A DNA stretch of 10,867 bases from Candidatus Eiseniibacteriota bacterium (GTDB lineage: Bacteria; Joyebacterota; Joyebacteria; Joyebacterales; Joyebacteraceae): NCBI GenBank assembly GCA_030638405.1, contig DAOWER010000253.1, positions 1-10,867 on the forward strand. Reading direction: 5' to 3'. Below are positions 6,045 to 10,867 of the stretch, one piece after another. The translations under genes were made by a program, and so were the position numbers. The notes under the pieces were generated by a model, which saw nothing but the letters and a program-made list of their open reading frames with translations, was not told the origin of the DNA and made no database searches. Position 1 is the stretch's first letter. Every line of letters begins with the position of its first letter.

Positions 6045-7247
6045 TCACCGTGCGCCCGACGCCTTGCCCACCCCCGGCCCAGCTGTCGCTTCCTCTTCGC
6101 CCGTCTCTCGGTCACCCACCTCGGCGTCGCCTGTCTCTGGGTCACCTGCCTTGGTGTCGCCTGCCTCTGGGTCACCTGTCTCGGCGTCATCTGCCTCTGG
6201 GTCGCCCGCCTCGGCGTCACCTGCCGCTCGGTCACCCGCCTCGGCGCCGCCTGCCTCTCCGAAGATGATCCACGCCGGCGCGTTCTCTCCCGCCACTCTG
6301 GCCGGTGTGAACCACCATGCACCCACCGCGCTCGCCAGTGGTGTCAGTTCCTCCTCGGCGACCGGTGTGACCGGGACCACCTCGTCGGGGGATCCGTCCG
6401 CGCGCACCAGTATCTCAACGCGCAGTGTCCCCTCCGCAAGAGCGAGCAGTGCCTCCGACGTGTCCGCCGGCGCCACCCACCTCGACAGGAGCGGAAGCGT
6501 ATCGTACTCGAGGGCCGTGTCAGCCCGGGACCCGGACAGCTCGATCGGCCGCACGTACGGCTCGAGCGCCGGGTGTGTTCTCGGATCTGTGAAGGCGGGC
6601 AGGAGGCTCGCGGACCGGATGTTCGGATCGACGGCGAGCGCCTTGGCCAGCTCGGCCTCGGGATCGAGCCACTCGGCTCCGGAGTCGGTCGCGAGTTCAT
6701 GCAGCCGGAAGTACGCGCGTCCGGCCTCCTTCGACATGGGGCCCACCAGGTCGGCGTACGCCCGGTAGAGCCGCTCGGCCTCTCTCGCCCGTCCTTGAAG
6801 CTGTACGGACGTGGCGAGGCCCAGGAGGGCGTCCGCGTCGGTGGAGGGTTGAAGCTCAGCTGACGAGAGGCGCCCGGACGAGAGCGCCAGTGCACGCTCC
6901 TCCCCCAGCGCCACCGCAAACTCCGCCTCCGCTTCGCCGAACCGTCCCGCTCTCAGAAGTGCGATCGCGAGCGTCCGACGCACCAGGGTGTGTCCGGGTT
7001 CGCTGCGCGCCGCGGAGCGGAGTTCGTCGAGCCCTGTCCGCATTTCGGACCCCACGGAGTGCGCGATGCCCCGCGCGAGAAGCGCCTCCACTGACGGGCC
7101 TCCGGGAGGGTCCGCAGTCTGTCCGGACGAAGGAGAGACGCCCACCGCAAGCGCCGCGAGGAGCGCCACCACCAGTGCCCCGCGCAGCGCCGTCGCCGGC
7201 CCGCCACATGGCTGCTTCCAGTGCGCCAAATTCGTCCTCTGTCGCAT
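6045..7247 (-). CDS. Secreted TPR protein with TonB-C-like domain and acidic repeat tail
   Basis: This is a 400-residue protein predicted to be exported. Residues about 20-42 form a hydrophobic signal segment (ALVVALLAALAVGVSPSSG) after a short basic start. Residues about 50-210 are alanine-rich helices of TPR type, e.g. TLAIALLRAGRFGEAEAEF and LQGRAREAERLYRAYADL. Residues about 270-330 resemble the C-terminal domain of TonB-like proteins: GTLRVEILVRADGSPDEV, then a helix and AVGAWWFTPARVAGENAPAW. A tail of twelve acidic five-residue units (EAGDx type, residues 331-390) follows, ending in PGVGKASGAR. ATG at 7247 has AGGACG upstream, and a promoter lies about 60 bases before it. In true TonB proteins this domain contacts outer-membrane receptors. 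Here there is no N-terminal anchor clearly retained, so it may be a periplasmic binding or scaffolding protein. Role unknown. Confidence 0.85.
   Translation of the reverse strand: MRQRTNLAHWKQPCGGPATALRGALVVALLAALAVGVSPSSGQTADPPGGPSVEALLARGIAHSVGSEMRTGLDELRSAARSEPGHTLVRRTLAIALLRAGRFGEAEAEFAVALGEERALALSSGRLSSAELQPSTDADALLGLATSVQLQGRAREAERLYRAYADLVGPMSKEAGRAYFRLHELATDSGAEWLDPEAELAKALAVDPNIRSASLLPAFTDPRTHPALEPYVRPIELSGSRADTALEYDTLPLLSRWVAPADTSEALLALAEGTLRVEILVRADGSPDEVVPVTPVAEEELTPLASAVGAWWFTPARVAGENAPAWIIFGEAGGAEAGDRAAGDAEAGDPEADDAETGDPEAGDTKAGDPETGDAEVGDRETGEEEATAGPGVGKASGAR
6078..6257 (-). repeat. 15-bp coding tandem repeat (twelve EAGDx units)
   Basis: The tract encodes twelve consecutive five-residue units: EAGGA, EAGDR, AAGDA, EAGDP, EADDA, ETGDP, EAGDT, KAGDP, ETGDA, EVGDR, ETGEE, EATAG. 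The DNA period is 15 bp with many substitutions, and pairs of units also look alike, hinting at a 30-bp higher period (e.g. GDPEADDAET beside GDPEAGDTKA). All reading frames stay open through it, which creates the long spurious open frames on both strands here. Confidence 0.85.
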
Positions 7248-7305
7248 GTTACGTCCTAATTCGACCCGCTATCATGCCGTGTCCTGCGAACGGCCGCCAG
7301 GGGCA

Positions 7306-7334
7306 ATTCTCGCAGATCGTGTCAATCTTGACAA
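7306..7334 (-). promoter_or_regulatory. Predicted promoter of the secreted TPR protein and deacetylase
   Basis: On the minus strand TTGTCA (7329-7334) and GAGAAT (7306-7311) are 17 bases apart, matching sigma-70 consensus at five and four positions. Transcription would begin near 7299, about 50 bases before the ATG at 7247. It lies just after the terminator-like hairpin of the preceding unit, as expected for a new transcription unit. Confidence 0.5.
7320..7333. promoter_or_regulatory. Palindrome TGTCAA-N2-TTGACA over the promoter (possible operator)
   Basis: TGTCAA and TTGACA form perfect 6-base inverted arms separated by two bases, overlapping the -35 box and spacer of the predicted promoter. 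Another TTGACA in the same orientation lies eight bases away at 7336-7341. Such symmetry next to a -35 suits a dimeric repressor. The SatD-like HTH protein encoded upstream is one candidate binder, which is speculation. Confidence 0.35.
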
Positions 7335-7345
7335 ATTGACAACTA

Positions 7346-7373
7346 AAGGCCTCTGGGGAATTCCAGGGGCCTT
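7346..7373 (-). terminator. Terminator-like hairpin after the lipoprotein gene
   Basis: AAGGCC-CTGG type arms (7346-7356 and 7363-7373) form an 11-position stem with one A/C mismatch on the minus strand (a G.U pair on the plus strand), closed by a six-base loop. It begins 22 bases after the lipoprotein stop at 7395. On the minus strand it is followed by TTTAGTTGT, a short and imperfect T-tract, so termination is likely but perhaps incomplete. The hairpin might work in both directions. Confidence 0.6.
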
Positions 7374-7394
7374 CACGGACCCCGCTCAGCACTA

Positions 7395-7952
7395 TCAGTG
7401 CCTCTGCGCGGGACGCCACTTGACCGGTTTGTGTCGAGGTGGATAACTGACCCGGGCCCTCTTCTCGTTGAGGATCCTGCACGCGCCCTCGAAGATCTCC
7501 CGGAGAAGGTCGCGGGGGTACCCCCACTCGTAGGGCACCTTGCCGTTGCAGGTCGGGCACGCGACGTCGACTGATGCCCGGACATGCGTGTCGCCCTGTT
7601 TCGTGAAGGTCGCCGTGACGCGGTAGACAGGCAGGGGCCCGGGGGTCGGCTCACCCGCTCCATCTCCAACATAGGGTACCTGCTGTTTCGCGCCGATCAC
7701 TTCCGCCTCGTCGCCTGCGGCCGGGGCGACCGTGAGCCTGGCGTCGAGCATCGCCTGCCGGACCGCGTCCCTGACGACTGGGACCGGGCCCTTGTACCAC
7801 GCTTCCGCGAACACGTCCGGCGGCGGCGTCGCCGAGACAAAGGTGGCCGGGCCGCCGCACCCACCCAGCGCGACAGGTACGGATAAGCAGGCGGCGAGGG
7901 CCGCGACGAGAGCGCGAATCGGCGGTCCTGCCGCCCTTCCTGGCTGGCTCAT
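7395..7952 (-). CDS. Predicted lipoprotein with a CxxC motif, unknown function
   Basis: This 185-residue protein has a lipoprotein signal peptide: hydrophobic ALVAALAACLSVPVALGG followed by lipobox LGGC with Cys32 as the lipid-modified residue. It would be anchored in the outer or inner membrane facing the periplasm. The mature part contains a helix with AVRQAMLDARL, a strand-rich section (PVYRVTATFTKQGDTHVRASVDV), and ACPTCNG with C132/C135, then a helix ending in C158 and a basic C-terminus. The CxxC could bind metal or form a disulfide. I do not recognise the family. ATG at 7952 overlaps the TGA of the SatD-like gene by one base, with GGGGGA upstream, so the two are probably translationally coupled. 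A terminator-like hairpin follows. Confidence 0.82.
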   Translation of the reverse strand: MSQPGRAAGPPIRALVAALAACLSVPVALGGCGGPATFVSATPPPDVFAEAWYKGPVPVVRDAVRQAMLDARLTVAPAAGDEAEVIGAKQQVPYVGDGAGEPTPGPLPVYRVTATFTKQGDTHVRASVDVACPTCNGKVPYEWGYPRDLLREIFEGACRILNEKRARVSYPPRHKPVKWRPAQRH

Positions 7953-8635
7953 CAGGTCATTCCCCCGCTTCTCCTGCTGCCGGAGGCAGACCGCGCCGAC
8001 AGACGTCCCCGGACCGCATCCTCAGCGCGCTTGAGATGGGGCCACCCGGCAGCCGTAAGGCTCTGGTTGACGGCCTGGCGGGAGACGTCGAGGTGCGTGG
8101 CCACCTGCTGCTGCGTGTCGCTCTCCTTGATGAGAGAGATGATCTGACGCTGGCGCTCTGTCATTGCGTCGTACGTCGCCAGCACCATCCCCGCGAGCGC
8201 TGCCAGAAGGGGGTCGTGCCCCGGAGCGAGGAGAGAGACACGGTGTTCTCTGATATCGGTCTCCTCCACGCCGTGCAGCGCCAGCGAGGCCGCCGCCCCG
8301 ATTGCGAGGACGGACGACTCGACGGAGCTCGGGAACGCCTCACCGTGCGAGCCGATCCTCGCGGACACGCCCGCGCAGAACGTCGTTCCGAGCGGTCTCA
8401 GCTCGTCCGCGACCGCCAGTATCGCCTCGAGTATAGTCCCCGGGGCGCTCAGCGCCAGCAGGAGGACGCCCTCGGGAGACACGGACGAGGGGCCCGACAG
8501 CATCTCCGGGTTCCTGCGGCCGACCGCAGAGGCCGCTTCTCTCAGTGCTCTGACGGACGGCTCGTCGCCTGACGGCGCGCCCCCTTGCGGGTGCACGCGG
8601 ACGGCCAGCGCCACCGCCGTGGTGCCTGTCGTCAT
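7952..8635 (-). CDS. SatD-like helix-turn-helix protein
   Basis: This 227-residue cytoplasmic protein has two parts. The first, about residues 5-155, is alpha/beta with the segments VLLLALSAPGTILEAILAV, CAGVSARIGS and AIGAAASLALHG. The layout recalls the SatD family, where a GIGIGEI-like strand is followed by an AIGADG-like motif. The C-terminus, about 158-200, is a clear helix-turn-helix of sigma-factor-region-4/LuxR type: MTERQRQIISLIKES, then TQQQVATHLDVSRQAVNQSL and AAGWPHL. The HTH implies DNA binding, probably regulation, but the target is unknown. SatD proteins were named from a Streptococcus acid-tolerance locus and their biochemistry is poorly defined. ATG at 8635 has only a weak ribosome site and lies 24 bases after the EF-Tu-like gene. 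Its stop overlaps the start of the lipoprotein gene. The family assignment is moderate; the HTH is secure. Confidence 0.8.
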   Translation of the reverse strand: MTTGTTAVALAVRVHPQGGAPSGDEPSVRALREAASAVGRRNPEMLSGPSSVSPEGVLLLALSAPGTILEAILAVADELRPLGTTFCAGVSARIGSHGEAFPSSVESSVLAIGAAASLALHGVEETDIREHRVSLLAPGHDPLLAALAGMVLATYDAMTERQRQIISLIKESDTQQQVATHLDVSRQAVNQSLTAAGWPHLKRAEDAVRGRLSARSASGSRRSGGMT

Positions 8636-8659
8636 GTTGTCGATTCCGGTGTGGGTCGG

Positions 8660-8914
8660 CTACTCGATAACCTTGTAGACGACGTCGTGCTCTCGCACCT
8701 TCTCGGGGACCTTGATGCCAACGTTGTCGCCCGCCTTGGCTTCCTCGAGCGAATCGTGCTCGATCTGGATCGACTCCACGAGCACCTCGAAGTCGGTCGT
8801 GTGTCCCTGGATCGAGATCGTGTCACCGACCTTGAGACCGTCTGTCAGGACGATGGCCGCGACCTGGGGTCTTCCAAAGTAGTGCGAGACCCGTCCGATC
8901 TCCTTCTTCTCCAT
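8660..8914 (-). CDS. Stand-alone EF-Tu domain-2-like protein
   Basis: This 84-residue protein corresponds to a single beta-barrel like domain 2 of EF-Tu/IF2-type GTPases, without any G domain. Characteristic segments are IGRVSHYFGRPQVAAIVL, DGLKVGDTISIQGHTTDFE, and IEHDSLEEAKAGDNVGIKV followed by VREHDVVYKV. Databases usually label these translation elongation factor-like protein. From memory they often sit beside peptidase U32-type genes involved in tRNA hydroxylation; no U32 gene is visible here. It may bind RNA or assist a modification enzyme, but this is inference. ATG at 8914 is preceded by AGGAGG at good spacing, so the start is firm. The gene lies 90 bp after folE2 and 24 bp before the SatD-like gene. 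Confidence 0.88.
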   Translation of the reverse strand: MEKKEIGRVSHYFGRPQVAAIVLTDGLKVGDTISIQGHTTDFEVLVESIQIEHDSLEEAKAGDNVGIKVPEKVREHDVVYKVIE

Positions 8915-9004
8915 CGCACTCCTCCTCTCGCTCTCCGCCCGCGTCTGCCGGTGTGCTCCTGCCTGTCGCCGCGCGCTCTTGTCCTCGCGCACGCGAGCGG
9001 ACGC

Positions 9005-9775
9005 TTACCGTCGCCTCTCGACGCAGGCGTACGCGTTGTGATCGTGAACACTCTCCAGGTTCTCCGCCTCCACGCGATACCAGTGCACGCGCACGTCTGA
9101 GTCCAGACGCTCCGCGACGTTCCTGGCGAGGTCCTCGACGAACACGGGGTTCTCGTGCGCCGTCTCTATGACCGAGCGTTCGTCCTCGCCCTTCAGCAGC
9201 GCGAACACCGGTCCGCTCGCGCTGTCCTCGATGAGCTCGATTAGTTCCTCGATCCACATGCGCCCGTCGATCCGGACCGATACGGCGACGTGTCCCCTCT
9301 GGCTGTGCGCCGGTCCTCCCGTGGCCTCCATCGAGCAGGGGCACACGGAGAGCACCGGGGCCTCGACCGTCAGTACCATGTCGAACGACTCGTCGAGAGT
9401 CGCCTCGATCCCTACCGGGATGCCCAAGAGACTCGTCGCGCCGGACACGGGTGCTTTTCGTTCCGTGAAGAAGGTGAACTCGAGTTCTATGTGTGCCGTC
9501 GAGGCGTTGACCGCGCCGCGTAGCTTGGCCAGGATGTTCTCGACGTTCTCGGAGGTGAGGGGCGTTCCCCTCGAGCCGTGGAGGACCTCCACGAGGCGGC
9601 TCATGTGGATGCCGCGGGACTCCTGGGCCAGTTCTACGAAGAGGCCGACCGTGGCGGCGGCCTCCTGCGTGCCGTTCGCCCTGTCTGGCACGGTCACCGG
9701 GTAGACCAGGTTGGTCACGCCGACCCGGTCAAGGGGGATCTCCCTGTCGTCACGGCTGTCCTGGATGTTCGCCAT
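9005..9775 (-). CDS. folE2: GTP cyclohydrolase IB (FolE2)
   Basis: This 256-residue enzyme converts GTP to 7,8-dihydroneopterin triphosphate, the first step of folate and queuosine-type pathways. It is the metal-flexible type IB form that replaces FolE. Diagnostic features are the N-terminal VGVTNLVYPVTVPDR, ESRGIHMSRLVEVL with H57, and SVCPCSMEATGGPAHSQRG with the catalytic-type C145 and H157. Near the end is HENPVFVEDLARNVAERL, where E208 lies in the conserved ENP motif, then HWYRVEAENLESVHDHNAYA. Length is normal. ATG at 9775 gives the usual N-terminus (ANIQDSRDDREIPLDR) and has GAGG upstream. The frame is open to a TTG at 9832, but that site lacks a ribosome-binding sequence and overlaps the predicted promoter. 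It is the second gene after purA, separated by about 170 bp. Use of the IB form may reflect zinc-poor conditions. Confidence 0.95.
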   Translation of the reverse strand: MANIQDSRDDREIPLDRVGVTNLVYPVTVPDRANGTQEAAATVGLFVELAQESRGIHMSRLVEVLHGSRGTPLTSENVENILAKLRGAVNASTAHIELEFTFFTERKAPVSGATSLLGIPVGIEATLDESFDMVLTVEAPVLSVCPCSMEATGGPAHSQRGHVAVSVRIDGRMWIEELIELIEDSASGPVFALLKGEDERSVIETAHENPVFVEDLARNVAERLDSDVRVHWYRVEAENLESVHDHNAYACVERRR

Positions 9776-9831
9776 CTCGCGGGCCTCGCTCCGCTGTCTG
9801 GAAGGGAGTTCGGACTGTCCAGCGTGCCGCA

Positions 9832-9860
9832 AGCGTAGACCCGGAGACCGCGGTCGTCAA
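9832..9860 (-). promoter_or_regulatory. Predicted promoter of folE2
   Basis: On the minus strand TTGACG (9855-9860) and TACGCT (9832-9837) are exactly 17 bases apart. The -35 is one base from consensus and the -10 fits the GC-rich form with T, A and final T kept. The transcript would start near 9826, about 50 bases before the ATG at 9775. No Zur-like palindrome was evident around it. Confidence 0.5.
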
Positions 9861-9947
9861 GCGGAAAGCCTTGCGTGGGGGCGCGTCTGAGGATCGAGCG
9901 GAGATGCACGGGGTGCGTGACGCGGCCGCCACCCCGCTGAAGAGATG

Positions 9948-10867
9948 CTACAGCAGCTGTTCGAACTCCACGATGGCGTCCGATGCGGCGCCGACGGACG
10001 CGACCGCGACGCGGGCGCCCGAGAGCTCCTCGATCCGCTTCAGGTAGGCCAGAGCCTTCTCGGGCAGCTCGGCGCTCGTCCTGGCCCCGCTCGTGTCCGT
10101 CTCCCAGCCCGGCAGCTCTTCGTAGACCGGCCGGACACGACGCAACGCATCGACGTCGCGCGGGAACGTGTCGATGCTCGCCCCGTCCAGGGTGTACGCC
10201 ACGCACACCGGAATCTGCGCGAGACTGTCGAGCACGTCGAGCTTCGTGATGATGAGCCGTTCGATCCCGGAGAGCGCGAGCGAGTATCGCAACGCGACGA
10301 TGTCCAACCATCCGCAGCGTCGCGGGCGTCCGGTAGTGGCGCCGAACTCGGCGCCTCGTTCGCAGATGAACGCCGCCGGCTCAGCCTCGGCCTCCGTGGG
10401 GAACGGGCCGGCGCCGACGCGCGTTGCATAGGCCTTCGCCACACCGACGACCTCTCCGATCCAGGTCGGCGGCACTCCGGTCCCTGGAGCGACACCCGCC
10501 GCGGTCGTGTAGGACGACGTGACGAACGGGTAGGTGCCGAACCCGATGTCCAGGAGCGCGCCCTGAGCCCCCTCGAAGACGACGTTGTCGCCCGACGCGA
10601 TGGCGGACCGGATCAGCCCCGGCGTGTCCGACAGATGGGGCACGAGGACTTGAGCGACGGCCCTCATCTGCTCCGTGATCTCGCCCAGATCCACCGGCGC
10701 GGCGCCGTAGAGCTTGGTCAGTATGTTGTTCTTGCGTGGAACGACCTCGGACAGCTTCTCTTCGAAGCGGTCGAACGACGCGAGGTCGCCGCACGTCAGT
10801 CCCTCGCGCGAATAGCGGTCGGCGTACGTCGGGCCGATGCCCCGGTGGGTCGTGCCGATCGCGTCGC
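9948..10867 (-). CDS. purA: Adenylosuccinate synthase, C-terminal 305 residues (PurA)
   Basis: This enzyme joins IMP and aspartate using GTP to make adenylosuccinate in AMP synthesis. The gene enters from the right edge, so roughly the first 120 residues, including the P-loop, are outside the window. The visible part starts DAIGTTHRGIGPTYADRYSREG and holds EGAQGALLDIGFGTYPFVTSS, VGAGPFPTEAEAEP and FGATTGRPRRCGWLDIVALRY. The guanine-binding TKLDVLD follows. The C-terminus is EKALAYLKRIEELSGARVAVASVGAASD and ends TAG at 9948. The final GxxR-type loop commonly read as GPxR or GxxR in the family is GAAS here, so that Arg is absent. An internal GTG could be mistaken for a start near 10694, but conserved PurA sequence continues upstream of it, so the gene is cut by the window edge, not short. 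Confidence 0.96.
   Translation of the reverse strand, partial: DAIGTTHRGIGPTYADRYSREGLTCGDLASFDRFEEKLSEVVPRKNNILTKLYGAAPVDLGEITEQMRAVAQVLVPHLSDTPGLIRSAIASGDNVVFEGAQGALLDIGFGTYPFVTSSYTTAAGVAPGTGVPPTWIGEVVGVAKAYATRVGAGPFPTEAEAEPAAFICERGAEFGATTGRPRRCGWLDIVALRYSLALSGIERLIITKLDVLDSLAQIPVCVAYTLDGASIDTFPRDVDALRRVRPVYEELPGWETDTSGARTSAELPEKALAYLKRIEELSGARVAVASVGAASDAIVEFEQLL

Noticed and set aside
6078..6257. CRISPR-like array
   Set aside because: The 15-bp units are contiguous, degenerate and in frame in a gene, with no spacers.
5078..6322. A 414-residue form of the deacetylase starting at 6322
   Set aside because: The extra N-terminal part is basic low-complexity sequence read from the repeat of the preceding gene in another frame. 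The ATG at 5986 has a clear AGGAG and gives the usual family N-terminus.
5985..6863. Plus-strand open frame over the repeat tract
   Set aside because: It stays open because of the 15-bp period; the minus-strand frame has signal peptide, domains, ribosome site and promoter.
8984..8997. Small inverted repeat CTCGCG-CA-CGCGAG after folE2 as a terminator
   Set aside because: The stem is short, the loop is tight and no T-tract follows, so it may be chance in GC-rich DNA.
9005..9832. Longer FolE2 from TTG at 9832
   Set aside because: The added residues do not resemble the family, there is no ribosome site, and the TTG overlaps the predicted -10 box.

Overview
The window is about 10.9 kb of GC-rich DNA in which every convincing gene lies on the minus strand, so transcription runs from high to low coordinates. 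No tRNA, rRNA, insertion sequence, phage gene or CRISPR array was seen. A lipobox protein and a signal-peptide protein with a TonB-C-like domain point to a diderm (Gram-negative type) bacterium. The GC content, the mixture of genes and the TPR-tailed GT39 protein would suit an uncultivated FCB-type lineage such as Eisenbacteria or Krumholzibacteria. That placement is an impression, not a demonstrated result.

Right part, 10867 to 7395: the 3' part of purA (adenylosuccinate synthase) enters from the window edge. Next comes folE2 (GTP cyclohydrolase IB) with its own promoter-like sequence. A free-standing EF-Tu domain-2-like protein follows, then a SatD-like helix-turn-helix protein whose stop overlaps the start of a cysteine-containing lipoprotein gene (TGATG). 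A strong hairpin at 7346-7373 closes this unit.

Middle, 7343 to 5078: a good promoter overlapped by a TGTCAA/TTGACA palindrome precedes a secreted protein. That protein has TPR-like helices, a TonB-C-like domain and an acidic tail of twelve five-residue repeats encoded by a 15-bp DNA repeat. A zinc-dependent histone-deacetylase-family (AcuC-like) enzyme follows in the same direction. Behind it lies about 400 bp without a gene, unusually rich in inverted repeats, two of which are mutually exclusive.

Left part, 4669 to 1: a polytopic GT39-type glycosyltransferase with a C-terminal TPR tail, an ABC-2 ATPase and a large polytopic permease form a tight operon. Both the glycosyltransferase and the permease appear to use TTG starts. 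A promoter then precedes a 72-residue DUF1858 redox-disulfide protein, followed by the first 20 codons of an unidentified gene that leaves the window.

The core genes (purA, folE2) are ordinary. The less ordinary parts are the repeat-tailed secreted protein paired with a deacetylase, the SatD-like/lipoprotein pair beside the small EF-Tu-like protein, and the structured intergenic region.
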